Under the pieces are notes generated by a model. That model was given only the letters and a program-made list of their open reading frames with translations, was not told the origin of the DNA and did not search any database. The translations under genes were made by a program, and so were the position numbers. From Candidatus Heimdallarchaeota archaeon (GTDB taxonomy: Archaea > Asgardarchaeota > Heimdallarchaeia > JABLTI01), in assembly GCA_019058275.1 (NCBI GenBank), contig JAHLVW010000108.1:20919-84918 (forward strand): a stretch of DNA of 64,000 bases. The letters run 5' to 3'. Position 1 is the first letter of the stretch, and each line of letters opens with the position of its first letter. Shown here one piece after another: positions 37,962-47,866 of this stretch.

Positions 37962-38804
37962 TTGAAAGTATCAGATGTAATGACTGTAAATCCAGTATGT
38001 GTAAAAGTACCAGGTACAAGAGAAGATCTGTTTGAACTAATTCGAAAAACAAATCTCACAAGTTTCCCTGTAATAAAGGGTGAAACAAATGAATTAATTG
38101 GCATTGTAACAGAAACTGATATAGTAAATAAGCCTTCAGAAACACAACTTGCACTTTTGATGACTAAAAATCCAATAACTGTTGCACCAAAGGATCTTAT
38201 TGCAAATGTAGTCAAAATTCTTTCCGAAAATAATTTTCGTCAATTGCCTGTTGTTAAAGTAAAGAAGGTAGCTGGGATGATAACAATTGGTGATATAATT
38301 GCCAAAGTAATTGCTTTAGCTTCCTCTGATAAAACAATAAACGAGTACATGACCAGCAATGTTTTATGCTTATGGCAAGAAACACCTTTATCAGTTAGTC
38401 AGAGAATTATGGAATTTGCTGGTTCAGAAGCAGCCATGATTTTTGATGATAAAGCAAACATGATAGGCATTGTCACAATGATTGATTTTGTTAAATTCTT
38501 TGATTCCACAAACAGTGAAAAACGTAGTGAAATGACTGCTGGAGAAGGTAAAGAAGGTAGTTGGGATGCTGTCTCAACAATTATTATTCATACAAAAGAC
38601 CTCACCTTACCAAATGTTCCTGTAAAAGAAATCATGACAAAGGATGTTATAACTACCTTTAGCAAAGCTACTATAAGCGATGTGGCTAAGAAAATGCATC
38701 GAATGGAGCTTTATCAAATGCCAGTAGTTAATGCCAAAGGAGAATTTGTTGGATTAATTCGTGATTTTGATTTGCTAAAAGCCTATGTTGAGATGAGTGA
38801 ATAA
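37962..38804 (+). CDS. CBS-domain protein (four CBS motifs)
   Basis: 280 residues made of two CBS pairs, with motifs V-S-D-V-M-T, L-M-T-K-N-P-I, Y-M-T-S-N and I-M-T-K-D-V. CBS pairs bind adenine nucleotides or SAM and act as energy sensors. No catalytic domain is fused. It starts at TTG 37962 behind a clear GGAGG. Confidence 0.9.
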   Translation: MKVSDVMTVNPVCVKVPGTREDLFELIRKTNLTSFPVIKGETNELIGIVTETDIVNKPSETQLALLMTKNPITVAPKDLIANVVKILSENNFRQLPVVKVKKVAGMITIGDIIAKVIALASSDKTINEYMTSNVLCLWQETPLSVSQRIMEFAGSEAAMIFDDKANMIGIVTMIDFVKFFDSTNSEKRSEMTAGEGKEGSWDAVSTIIIHTKDLTLPNVPVKEIMTKDVITTFSKATISDVAKKMHRMELYQMPVVNAKGEFVGLIRDFDLLKAYVEMSE

Positions 38805-38945
38805 AATCTTTAAACATCCTCAATTCTTTTTATTTTACGCTGTTTTTCTATTAAAATCTCAGAGAATAACAGAAAAAGATATATTTCTTAAGGGTGATGA
38901 AACCTCTATCACAATATATACATTGACTACAAAGGTGATCTAATA

Positions 38946-39236
38946 TTGTCCAAAAGCAAAGCAACCGGTAGCGTTGTCTTCATAGGGTCTAAGCCCGTTA
39001 TGTCATATGTCCTTGCGTGCATTACCCAGCTCAACGAAGGCAACCAAAAACTAATCTTAAAAGCTCGTGGAAGGGCAATCAGTCGTGCTGTTGATACTGC
39101 TGAAATTATACGACATCGTTTTGTTACTGATGCAGTTATCAAAGAGATTAAAATCAGTACAGAACAGATTGAACGAAGTGAAGGCGGCACAGCCAACGTC
39201 TCCGCAATAGAGATAACCATAAGCAAAAAGAAATAA
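38946..39236 (+). CDS. albA: Chromatin protein Alba
   Basis: 96 residues, complete Alba fold: [10 protein letters not shown] near the start, [12 protein letters not shown], and the C-terminal strands I-S-A-I-E-I-T-I. Binds DNA and RNA as a dimer. It starts at TTG 38946; AAAGGTGATC is the likely ribosome-binding site. Confidence 0.95.
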   Translation: MSKSKATGSVVFIGSKPVMSYVLACITQLNEGNQKLILKARGRAISRAVDTAEIIRHRFVTDAVIKEIKISTEQIERSEGGTANVSAIEITISKKK

Positions 39237-39301
39237 GCTTCACCGCTAAACACAGTTGACATTCGACCGTGTGTTTAATTCTTTTTCTTTTTTTTTCTGA
39301 A

Positions 39302-40576
39302 TTATTTATCAAGTAAATCGTCAACGCTGCTAATAATTAAAGGAACTACTAACTCATCTCTCCCTAAAGAACCATGAGTTGCATTTAATCCTAAATTATA
39401 AACTTGATCGAAATCACCCGAATGACCAAAAAAGATTGAAGCGTTTTCCCCGAGAATTATCTGAACATCACCAATTCTTTCTATGACTTCTAGACTGTCT
39501 GCACCCTTCCCCATGAGTTTAGGATATTCTTTTGGTGTAACAACAATTCCTTTATTGCCTATTTTCTCACTGAACCAATCAACAACTTCATCATGTTTTC
39601 CATCTTGCGAATACAAATGTATTACTCTACCACTTCTACCTCGAGTTTTCAGAAGATCATATAATTCTTCCTCGTCTTCAGATGAAACAACAACCTTTTG
39701 ATCTTCGATTAAATTCTCTTGTCCATGATCAGCCATTATTATCACTGCTGTTTTTGATGCTATTTTTGAATCAAGTCTCTCAAGCATTTTGAATAGAAGT
39801 TGCTCAACATTTTCAACTTCATCTCTAAATACTTGGCTATTAGTTGTATAACGGTGAGATATGGCATCAATGGAACCTATGTAAATATCCAAGAGTCTTC
39901 TAGCTGATGTTGATGTTTCAAGAATTCTTTGAGCAGCAGCAAAACAATCAACATAGCTTGAATAACCCATTGAAATTGGCTTTTTATAAAGGAGATGGGA
40001 TAAACCACTGTTAGCAATATGAGCATCTATTAGACCTACATGACTGATACTTGGATCATTGGCAATTGGAAAATCACACCATAACCAATTCTTGACATTA
40101 ATACCAATACTTGGCAAATCAGTAATACTATTTTTTGTTCTTAATGTCAATGTATCAACAACAGTATCGATTTCAGCAAATCTGATTTTCTGACCAACAA
40201 TGCCATGATTAATTGGCATTTCACCAAATCGCAAGGAAGCAATACATGTGCTAGTTATTGTTGGAAAAACAGATGAAAGAGTCAACCCATTCGAATCAAA
40301 ATTTTTTTTCATCAAATTAGAATAATTCAAAAATTGATCAATACCTAAAGCATCTAGAACAATGAATAAGATATTAGAAATCTCTTTTTCTTGGAGTTTT
40401 CGCCAAGCTTCTTTTTTACTTAGATGGTCTATGAGAACTTTGTTTTTTGGATATTTTCGACCAAATAGAGTTAAAGCTGTAGGAAGAATCTTTGAAATAT
40501 TCAAATCCAAATCTGGATAAAAAAGATCAGTTCTACCTTGAATCGGTTTTAAAGGAAAAGATTCTTCAAACAACAT
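39302..40576 (-). CDS. Alkaline-phosphatase-superfamily phosphodiesterase
   Basis: 424 residues. Metal-site elements of type I phosphodiesterase/nucleotide pyrophosphatases are visible: V-L-D-A-L-G, the nucleophile segment V-F-P-T-I-T-S-T, D-A-I-S-H-R-Y, A-D-H-G-Q, and a final T-H-G-S-L. Likely cytoplasmic (no signal peptide). Substrate unknown. Confidence 0.85.
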   Translation of the reverse strand: MLFEESFPLKPIQGRTDLFYPDLDLNISKILPTALTLFGRKYPKNKVLIDHLSKKEAWRKLQEKEISNILFIVLDALGIDQFLNYSNLMKKNFDSNGLTLSSVFPTITSTCIASLRFGEMPINHGIVGQKIRFAEIDTVVDTLTLRTKNSITDLPSIGINVKNWLWCDFPIANDPSISHVGLIDAHIANSGLSHLLYKKPISMGYSSYVDCFAAAQRILETSTSARRLLDIYIGSIDAISHRYTTNSQVFRDEVENVEQLLFKMLERLDSKIASKTAVIIMADHGQENLIEDQKVVVSSEDEEELYDLLKTRGRSGRVIHLYSQDGKHDEVVDWFSEKIGNKGIVVTPKEYPKLMGKGADSLEVIERIGDVQIILGENASIFFGHSGDFDQVYNLGLNATHGSLGRDELVVPLIISSVDDLLDK

Positions 40577-40693
40577 AATTCACATCAATAGGCATTAGAA
40601 TAAAGAATTCATACTCTTTATTCAATTTTTTCCCAAAAATTTGGAATGATTTTCAAATAATCTTTAATAAGCAATATTCTTTTCTAATACTTC

Positions 40694-42805
40694 ATGTACC
40701 AAAAAATTTTCAAGTTAGTATCAAAAGAATTCTCAGGTAAAAGTGCTAAAGAATTGATTGGTGGTATTGCCAACTTTCACCGAATCCAATCATCACCAGG
40801 ATTTCGAGCTGCAGCAAAATACAGTCAGGAAAAACTCATGGAGTACAAAATACCCAATGTTAAAACTCATTCATATCCTGCAAATGGAAATAATACCTTT
40901 TGGGGTTCTCCTGTTCCAAAAGAATGGAGTATTGAAAGTGCTTCTTTGGATCTTATAGAACCAAAAGGAAATGAGAAAAGTTTATGCCGATTTTTTGAGA
41001 ATCCTTGTTCAGTTATCCAACGATCTAAGACAACACCATCTGAAGGAATTACTGGCGAAGTAATCTTCCTACCTCGAGGATTAGAAGAAAAGGAAATGAG
41101 AAAATACGATCTGAAAGGGAAATTTATCTTAACAGATGATCCTAGCTTAAAGAAGCTAAGGCTTATTGCTGTAGGTAAATTGGGTGCTGCAGGTATAATT
41201 TATGACCTTGTAAGTGAACTTAAACCAATAAGAACAAGAGCTAATTTTCCAACTGCTAGAAGGTATACTTCATTCTGGTATGGTACTAAGGGAAACGAAG
41301 GGGATGCATTAGGTTTTGTCTTATCTGCACAGCAAGGTGATGAATTAAGAAAGCTAATAGCGAAAACTGAAAAGGAAAATGAGAAGCTGACCAAGGATGG
41401 GAAACCAACAAAGCAAGTTAAAGTTCATGCTAAAGTAAAATCCAGTTTTTATAATGGGGAAATGGAGGTTGTTGATTTCTCCATTCCTGGGAAAGAAAAG
41501 GGGAAAGAAGTACTTGCAGTAGCTCATCTTTGTCATCCTAAACCTAGCGCAGTGGACAATGCTTCTGGTTGTGGAATACTAATTGAAACTGCAAGAATCT
41601 TAAATGATTTAATTGAAAGTGGAAAACTGGAACGACCAAAAAGAGGAATTAGATTTTTGCTAATGGCGGAATTTACTGGAACATATTGTTATTTAGCGTC
41701 AAATGAAGAAAAAATCAAGGAATTTGTTGCAGGGATAAATCTCGACATGGTAGGCGCTGATCAAACTATTGGTGGTGGTCGAACATTGATTATGGAGAGA
41801 ACACACAATGCATGTCCATCTTATGTGAACGATGTCTTAAGTGGCATTTTAGATGAAGCTAGTAGAGAAGTAAGTAATTTCCAAAATACTGGTGCAACTG
41901 CTATGTTCAAATTCGCCAATGATCAACCATTTTCCGGTGGTTCGGATCATATGGTTTTAGGACATCCAGATGTAGGTGTTGGCACTCCAATGTTTATTCA
42001 GTGGCCTGATAGATATTATCATACTGGAGAAGATACAATTGAGAAAGTTTCACCTGAGATAGTTCATTTAATTGGTTCACTTACAGCAACATATTGTTAT
42101 TTCTTAGCTAATGCTGAACTTCCTGAAATATTACGAGTTATTAGAGAAGTTGCAACTAAAGGCAAAGAAAGAATAACTAAATTAAGTAGAAAAATAATCG
42201 ATGAACTATTTACAAATATTGAAGAAAAGAAAGAGAAAGAACAATTAGTTGTGACTACCCTAGAAAGTGTTGATACTAAATTTAATTTTAGAAAGAACAT
42301 CGAGCTACAAGCGCTTGATACAGTTAAAGTGTTACTATCTGATAAAAAAGAGATTGCTAAAGCAGAGGAACTAATTGATGAAATGAAGAAAGCAATTGGT
42401 ACATATGTTGAAAACGAAATCAATCAAACAAAGAGTACGATAAAAACTATCTCAGAATCAATGAAAATAAAACCAGAACAACTACCAAAGAAAGAAAAAG
42501 ATAAACATGAATTGCGAGCTGAAAAAACCATTGCTAAAAAGACCATTACAGGACCTCTTTCAAGTTTGAATTTAGGAGATCTCTTATACAAAGATATGGT
42601 CAAAATGAACAAAATATCTGAAGAGTATAAAGGGATGTATCCTGTTATTTCATCCGCACTCTTTTGGATCGATGGAAAACGAACAATAGCAGAAGTTGCT
42701 AAGCTAGTAGAAAATGATATAGGAAAAACAAGCATTTCATATATTTTGAAAATGTTAGAATTCTACAAAGTGCATGGAATAGTTGAATTTCTCGAGAAAA
42801 AATAG
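40694..42805 (+). CDS. M28/DUF4910-type zinc aminopeptidase with C-terminal extension
   Basis: 703 residues. The peptidase core has zinc-site elements H-L-C-H-P-K, A-V-D-N-A-S-G-C, M-A-E-F-T-G, N-L-D-M-V-G-A-D and Y-Y-H-T-G-E-D, as in the aminopeptidase-like DUF4910/M28 group, with a PA-like insert. A helical region follows, then a C-terminal winged-helix-like part (L-F-W-I-D-G-K-R-T-I-A-E-V). No signal peptide. Confidence 0.8.
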   Translation: MYQKIFKLVSKEFSGKSAKELIGGIANFHRIQSSPGFRAAAKYSQEKLMEYKIPNVKTHSYPANGNNTFWGSPVPKEWSIESASLDLIEPKGNEKSLCRFFENPCSVIQRSKTTPSEGITGEVIFLPRGLEEKEMRKYDLKGKFILTDDPSLKKLRLIAVGKLGAAGIIYDLVSELKPIRTRANFPTARRYTSFWYGTKGNEGDALGFVLSAQQGDELRKLIAKTEKENEKLTKDGKPTKQVKVHAKVKSSFYNGEMEVVDFSIPGKEKGKEVLAVAHLCHPKPSAVDNASGCGILIETARILNDLIESGKLERPKRGIRFLLMAEFTGTYCYLASNEEKIKEFVAGINLDMVGADQTIGGGRTLIMERTHNACPSYVNDVLSGILDEASREVSNFQNTGATAMFKFANDQPFSGGSDHMVLGHPDVGVGTPMFIQWPDRYYHTGEDTIEKVSPEIVHLIGSLTATYCYFLANAELPEILRVIREVATKGKERITKLSRKIIDELFTNIEEKKEKEQLVVTTLESVDTKFNFRKNIELQALDTVKVLLSDKKEIAKAEELIDEMKKAIGTYVENEINQTKSTIKTISESMKIKPEQLPKKEKDKHELRAEKTIAKKTITGPLSSLNLGDLLYKDMVKMNKISEEYKGMYPVISSALFWIDGKRTIAEVAKLVENDIGKTSISYILKMLEFYKVHGIVEFLEKK

Positions 42806-42828
42806 AAAGTTGGTAGATTTTAGAATTA

Positions 42829-42963
42829 CTACCCACTTGTTGGTTCGAATTCTCCTTCTACTCCAACTGGAGCTACAGTATTCCTTACAGCAAATCCACC
42901 TGCTATTAACATGGAGAGTACCATGATTATGACAGATACTACTTATACATTGAGCTTTCTCAT
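42829..42963 (-). pseudogene. Small hydrophobic peptide gene, twin of 42966-43100, with in-frame TAA at codon 7
   Basis: 45 codons, the same length as the gene immediately upstream, which starts M-K-K-I-N-A-Q-I-V-S. This copy reads M-R-K-L-N-V-stop-V-V-S, so TAA (42943-42945) sits exactly where the twin has CAA. After the stop the frame encodes a hydrophobic helix and an acidic tail. Internal ATGs downstream of the stop exist but would discard the leader. Confidence 0.6.
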
Positions 42964-42965
42964 AG

Positions 42966-43100
42966 CTATCCGCCACCGCCTGTTCCAGCATCTCCCTGAC
43001 CGAAGCCACTTGGGGAGAGTACTTCCTTCACTCCTAACCCTATGAGGAGAGAGAGGACCAACAGTGCTAAAGATACTATTTGTGCGTTTATTTTTTTCAT
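42966..43100 (-). CDS. Small pilin-like or signal-peptide-bearing peptide (44 aa)
   Basis: A Lys-Lys start, N-A-Q-I-V-S and about 20 hydrophobic residues, then a Gly-rich tail. Basic residues followed by A-Q and a hydrophobic helix resemble the class III signal of archaeal pilins, although the usual Glu at +5 is absent. It is two bases from the twin gene. GTTTAGGAGCC upstream holds AGGAG. Confidence 0.55.
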   Translation of the reverse strand: MKKINAQIVSLALLVLSLLIGLGVKEVLSPSGFGQGDAGTGGGG

Positions 43101-43149
43101 TGTTCAGGCTCCTAAACATTAACAGTTACCCAAGAATTAGATTGTAAAC

Positions 43150-43157
43150 TTATAAAA
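43150..43157 (-). promoter_or_regulatory. TATA element for the twin small-peptide genes
   Basis: TTTTATAA on the minus strand lies about 50 bases before ATG 43100, placing a start site near 43123 by normal archaeal spacing. The rest of 43158-43436 is AT-rich and holds no credible gene. Confidence 0.45.
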
Positions 43158-43436
43158 CAAAAAAATAAAGTACTTTCGCAGAGAAAAAAGAAGTTCGAAT
43201 CAAAATTGCTTATTTTTCCGAAGATTACTTTCAGTATTCCTCTTTTTATAGATTGGTCAAGCATACCTTTGTGACAGTAAAACGTTGATGTGAATACTAT
43301 GGGGATAAAAATAGACAACATAAAGTACCGTACGGACTTTTGAAAGAAGCAACAGGAAATCTCCATGGAATCTGTGAGACAGAATGTAGAAAGTGAAGAG
43401 AAGAAAAACAATAAAAAAAAGAAAAGGAAGCAGAAA

Positions 43437-44402
43437 CTATGATTTAGGCAAGAGACGCACACCGCAGTTTTCGCAGAAAAAGTCATCTTCCTCAATTTCG
43501 TGACCACATTCAGGGCACAAATTATGGGCAGGACTTTCTATTAGGACTTCTGTTTTAGAATCAGGAGGAGGAGCAAATCTTGTACCTTTTTGAACTTCAA
43601 CTTTCTTGGTGATGCCATCTAATCTGACGTTTTTCTCTTTGGAATCTTTGTAAATCATTGAAGCCCAATAGATGGGGTAAAAGACCATTTTCTTATCAGT
43701 GATTATTAGTTTCTCAAAAATGACTCTTTTAGCAATATCAGGTCTTGTTGCATACTCATCAATGATATCTGTAGTGAATTTTTCGATGTCAATATATTCC
43801 TTGGGAACCATTTTAACATTGACTTCTAAGAACTGATCGTTAACATCTAAGAAGTCTACATCTGGAAGAGAATCGGGATTTATAGAACTGCCCTTATAGT
43901 TTATTGTTTCCATGATGTCCTTTTGGATATGTATGTGTTCTATGCCTTTTATTTGAATTTCAGGCTCTGGTTTTGCTTCTTTTTTACCTCCACCAGAAAA
44001 CAGTCCATCAAAGAAACTTCGTTTCTTCTTACCTTTTATCTCGACCTCTGTTTCATCATCTTCCTTTTTAGGGACGATTATTTCTTCACCAAGAATAAAC
44101 ACTGATACAGTATCATCAATTAAATCAATATCGTAGGTTCTTTCCGCTAAATAGCGAATTTCATATTGACCACCAATTATTAGGTATGGTTCATAGCTTT
44201 TCTTTATACTTTTAATTTGTACTTCATTTTCCTTTGGACGTTTAAAGAATCCTTTAAACACCTCAATTTTCTCTCTGTCAAAGATTGATTTTGCATCATC
44301 TTCCGTCATATCTGATTTTGCTACCAAGAATTTAGTAGGGGCAATTTCATCAATTCTTTCAGCACTTGGATCGTCTATTCGATAATCATATTCTTCGCTC
44401 AT
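43437..44402 (-). CDS. Protein of unknown function with C-terminal zinc ribbon
   Basis: About 321 residues from ATG 44402 (GAGG upstream). Beta-rich N-terminal part, a Lys/Glu-rich linker with F-F-D-G-L-F-S-G-G-G, a second alpha/beta domain, and a C-terminal zinc ribbon (CPEC ... CENC). No enzyme motif. Zinc-ribbon tails of this kind recur in this window (1-325 and 46738-47580). Confidence 0.6.
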   Translation of the reverse strand: MSEEYDYRIDDPSAERIDEIAPTKFLVAKSDMTEDDAKSIFDREKIEVFKGFFKRPKENEVQIKSIKKSYEPYLIIGGQYEIRYLAERTYDIDLIDDTVSVFILGEEIIVPKKEDDETEVEIKGKKKRSFFDGLFSGGGKKEAKPEPEIQIKGIEHIHIQKDIMETINYKGSSINPDSLPDVDFLDVNDQFLEVNVKMVPKEYIDIEKFTTDIIDEYATRPDIAKRVIFEKLIITDKKMVFYPIYWASMIYKDSKEKNVRLDGITKKVEVQKGTRFAPPPDSKTEVLIESPAHNLCPECGHEIEEDDFFCENCGVRLLPKS

Positions 44403-44494
44403 GATACCTACCTCATTAATTAACAATTATTCTTTACTTCAAACATGTTGAAAAATATAACTGAATAATAGAGTTCAAAGCACAGAAATAAGAA

Positions 44495-45406
44495 CTACTT
44501 TTCTTTGAATTCTGGATCAAAATCTCTTAACCTACTAATGATATCTTCTCGAGTATGATTGGGAATTGGTCCAGAAGTAGCAATTTTATATGATGCTGCA
44601 GATGCAGCAACTAGCCCAGAATAATGGCAATCTTTTGTTCGAAGATATTCTAATAAGAATGTAATTATGAATGTATCACCTGCACCAGTTTCATCAATAA
44701 TATCTGTTGGAATTGCAGGAATATCATACCGGACATTTTCATGAAATATGATAGCTCCTTTGTCAGCTAACGTTATCACAAGTAATTTTAAACCTGTGTC
44801 TAACGCTAATTGTATTGCTTCTTCTAAATCTAATGTTGAAGTTATGCTCTTCAGTTCAGTATCATCAACCTTTAGGATATCCAATTGAGGTAAATACTCA
44901 TCATAGTTTATCCAAGGTTCATGCACTATTTTCTTACTTTTCTTTTCTGCGTTTCTTGTAAATCCTTGCCCTTCTAATGAGACAAAATCAAACGATTCGC
45001 GAACTTTGGGAATCATGTCAAGATCTATTTCATTAAATACTGGACCAAGATGTATACAGGGTGCTTGTAAATAAACACTTGGTATATCATCAAAGGTGAT
45101 TTTTTCTGAAACTGAAAGTACTTTTTGAGTTCTTTTACCTCGAGAATTATACTTGTTCTCAAAAACCATGGAATTTTGACCTGAAATTTTAAAACCATTC
45201 AAGTCCGCTTCTAAAGAATTTATCACTTTGAGATTTTTGACAGGAAAATCAGTACCAACTTTGGAAACTATACCTATTGTCTCTCCTAACGCTTTTGCAG
45301 CAGAAGCAGCATATACAGGAACACCTCCGATGAAACGTTTCTCATTTTTTCTAGGAGCTAGTATAATATCTTGTGTGATACTACCAGCGACAATAAGTTT
45401 AATCAT
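44495..45406 (-). CDS. PfkB-family sugar kinase
   Basis: 303 residues. Ribokinase-fold features: the start V-A-G-S-I-T-Q-D, F-I-G-G-V-P-V-Y-A-A, and the ATP/anion-hole signature D-E-T-G-A-G-D-T-F near residue 240 with the catalytic Asp. Substrate not predictable from sequence. Confidence 0.88.
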   Translation of the reverse strand: MIKLIVAGSITQDIILAPRKNEKRFIGGVPVYAASAAKALGETIGIVSKVGTDFPVKNLKVINSLEADLNGFKISGQNSMVFENKYNSRGKRTQKVLSVSEKITFDDIPSVYLQAPCIHLGPVFNEIDLDMIPKVRESFDFVSLEGQGFTRNAEKKSKKIVHEPWINYDEYLPQLDILKVDDTELKSITSTLDLEEAIQLALDTGLKLLVITLADKGAIIFHENVRYDIPAIPTDIIDETGAGDTFIITFLLEYLRTKDCHYSGLVAASAASYKIATSGPIPNHTREDIISRLRDFDPEFKEK

Positions 45407-45522
45407 TTTCTAGCTATGAATTGTGTTAATATTCAAAAATGATTCGAAGAGTGAATCGAATTTTGTAGACGTCAGTAAGCATTATATGTCCGGTTTAGAA
45501 AAGGAAACAATGATGTGTAAAG

Positions 45523-46704
45523 ATGTTTTTACCAAAACGCTTGTTTGAGCAAGAAAAGGAACCTGAAGTTCCCACGCCTCCAACAATAGATAATCTAGAA
45601 GCTGTTGCAGCGCAAAATGAATTAAACAGTCTTTTGAAAAGAGAAGATATAAGCATCAATGCTGTACCTTCTAATGAAGAAAAGGTATTAACAGTATTTA
45701 CTCACGGATACGGGTCCTCTAAATGGGTGTGGATAGACCCCTATTTTGGCAGCCATGGATGGTTACGTGATCATAGAAATGACCCTCCACTTAGATCCTA
45801 TGGTTGGCATTCTAAACCACCTCCCAGTCATATGTATTCACCTTTCTCGATTAGTGTTTCACCTTTAGTCTTTCCAGAAGGTGTCTTTAATACCTTAAAA
45901 AGAAATGGTCAAGAAGTTCTTGCTTATTCACAAAGGGATCCTTTTGGTGATATTGATATTTCAGCAAAAGAATTAGAGATTTTACTTAATGGTGTAAAGA
46001 AAATATACGGAGAAAGAAAAATCATATTAGTAGGGCACTCAAGAGGTGGGATTTGCCTAAGACGATATCTCGATTTGAATACCAATCCAGATATTAAGAA
46101 GGTTATAACTTTAGCAACTCCCCATTTAGGTTCAAACTTTATGAATTTTAGAGTAATTAAGCAGCCAATTATTAAAATTCTAAATGATACGAACTTTAAG
46201 CGATTTTGGGATATAACTGGAACGAGAAAGGCGCATGATATCAATCATGAACAATTAGCTACTAATAGCAAGTATCTGTTTGACTTGAAAGATAGAGAGA
46301 AGTCTCCAGAAATTGAATATATTGTCACTGGTGGAACTTGTCCAACTTTTGCTAATTTCTATACTTGGAGCATGGTTAAAAGAAAAGTCTCAAAAGAAAT
46401 TGTGAATCGCATTTTTCATAGAGAATCTAAAATCGTGAAAAAGAAAAAAGTTACTGAAGTTAAAAAAGAAGAAACAAAAAATTACCAATGGGTTGCTTAT
46501 CCAAACAAGTTTTTATCGCTTTTTGAGAAAAGGGTTATACCAGAGCTCAATAATGGCGATGGTGTTATATCACTTAGAAGTGCTTTACTAAGCACTGCAA
46601 TCAGGAAATACAAATTCAATAAGAATCATGAAGAAATAGCCATCTGTGGACAAACAAAGAAACTACTGTTAAAAGAAATAAAACTGACACAAAAAGAAAC
46701 TTGA
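45523..46704 (+). CDS. Alpha/beta-hydrolase, lipase-like
   Basis: 393 residues. H-G-Y-G-S oxyanion region, nucleophile elbow G-H-S-R-G-G, then T-L-A-T-P-H-L-G-S as in triacylglycerol lipases/PGAP1-type hydrolases. Basic C-terminal half with a Lys-rich loop. No signal peptide, so probably intracellular. A candidate His lies in N-K-N-H-E-E-I near the end. Confidence 0.78.
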   Translation: MFLPKRLFEQEKEPEVPTPPTIDNLEAVAAQNELNSLLKREDISINAVPSNEEKVLTVFTHGYGSSKWVWIDPYFGSHGWLRDHRNDPPLRSYGWHSKPPPSHMYSPFSISVSPLVFPEGVFNTLKRNGQEVLAYSQRDPFGDIDISAKELEILLNGVKKIYGERKIILVGHSRGGICLRRYLDLNTNPDIKKVITLATPHLGSNFMNFRVIKQPIIKILNDTNFKRFWDITGTRKAHDINHEQLATNSKYLFDLKDREKSPEIEYIVTGGTCPTFANFYTWSMVKRKVSKEIVNRIFHRESKIVKKKKVTEVKKEETKNYQWVAYPNKFLSLFEKRVIPELNNGDGVISLRSALLSTAIRKYKFNKNHEEIAICGQTKKLLLKEIKLTQKET

Positions 46705-46737
46705 ATATACATATTTGCTATCATATACTTTATTTGA

Positions 46738-47580
46738 TTATCCTTGTGAATCTAACTTCCTACCACAATTAGGGCATCGTGTGTCTGTTGGGTATACTGT
46801 ATGACTACAACGTTTACAACGAGATATTCTTTGACTTGGTCCTCTTGCAGGGGAAGCAGATGATACTGGAGCTAGAGGTTTACTGCAATTTGGGCAAACA
46901 GTTTGATGGGGATAGACTATAGCATTACATTTTGAACAACGAGCAGTTCCAGGAGGAGCTCGTCCGATTTCTTTGACTGCATCTTTCTTTTGACGAGTTG
47001 AAGGTGAAAGAATTCTACCACAATTATTACAACGAGTTTCATAATCGTAGACAATTGCTCCGCATTTAGCACATTTTGCAAACTTACTACCTGGCTTTTC
47101 TTGAAGACCAGGACGAGTTTGAGGAGGTGGTTGTGGTGGTCTTTGCGGTGTATAAGGTTGGCTTGGAGAATATGGTTGAGGAGAGGGACTGTATGGCGCA
47201 GGATATGGACTATCAGCTGTTTGATAGGATTTCCCACATCCAGGACATTGTTTATCATCTGAGCGTAAAACAGTTCCGCATCGTTCACAAACAATCTTTG
47301 TTCCAGGTTGCTGAGGACCTCTATAATCATATGGAGGATAACCAGCAGGATAGGCAGGTGATTGGGATTGATCAGGGGGAGGAGGTGTATAAGCAACATC
47401 AATACCAAATTGACTTGCTTGAGAACTAGATTCAATTTCAAAATCAATTGGCGTAGGTTCGCTTGCTGTAGTTTGATTTGTGGGGGTATCCACGAGTTTG
47501 GGAATTACATTGCCACATTCCGTACACATTTCAGCATCATCACGGTTTGCAGTTCCGCAACTGGGACAGAAGACTGTCGT
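46738..47580 (-). CDS. Multi-zinc-ribbon protein with Pro-rich linker; no standard start codon
   Basis: About 280 codons. Five zinc ribbons: one at the N-terminus (CPSC ... CTEC), one after a Pro/Gln/Tyr-rich linker (CERC ... CPGC), and three at the C-terminus (CAKC/CNNC, CSKC/CPNC, CKRC/CPNC). The first ribbon begins upstream of the first ATG (47529), so translation must start earlier. The frame there has no ATG, GTG or TTG. ACG 47580 has GAGG eight bases upstream and is the best candidate. Function unknown; probably a binding scaffold. Confidence 0.65.
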   Translation of the reverse strand, partial: TTVFCPSCGTANRDDAEMCTECGNVIPKLVDTPTNQTTASEPTPIDFEIESSSQASQFGIDVAYTPPPPDQSQSPAYPAGYPPYDYRGPQQPGTKIVCERCGTVLRSDDKQCPGCGKSYQTADSPYPAPYSPSPQPYSPSQPYTPQRPPQPPPQTRPGLQEKPGSKFAKCAKCGAIVYDYETRCNNCGRILSPSTRQKKDAVKEIGRAPPGTARCSKCNAIVYPHQTVCPNCSKPLAPVSSASPARGPSQRISRCKRCSHTVYPTDTRCPNCGRKLDSQG

Positions 47581-47613
47581 TTTAATTACCTCATTATTAT
47601 TTTTAGTAATTGA

Positions 47614-47866
47614 TTTATTTAGTTTTAGAGTAAATAAATTTTAGCAAAATGTCAAGATAAAAAATAATTATACATTTTATTATTTTAACGTATATAATGT
47701 GGTAATTTAGCTTCTTTGAAGAAGAAAAGTTCCTTTAAATAATTTTAGGGAAAACATTAAAAGCTCAAAAGGGTAAGTTTACCAAATTTCTGACGATATG
47801 AATGCTTGAGAAAAGTGTTTCTCAGCGTTCTCAAAAAATTACTACCAATAAGAAGCTGATACAACT
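47614..47866. other. AT-rich divergent promoter region
   Basis: About 250 bases between the divergent zinc-ribbon and FixC-like genes. AT-rich runs include TATATAATG near 47693-47701. No ORF or RNA is recognised. Confidence 0.35.

Noticed and set aside
46917..47447. ORFs on both strands inside the multi-zinc-ribbon gene
   Set aside because: They arise from the repetitive Pro/Gln-rich linker; only the frame with paired CxxC motifs is coding.
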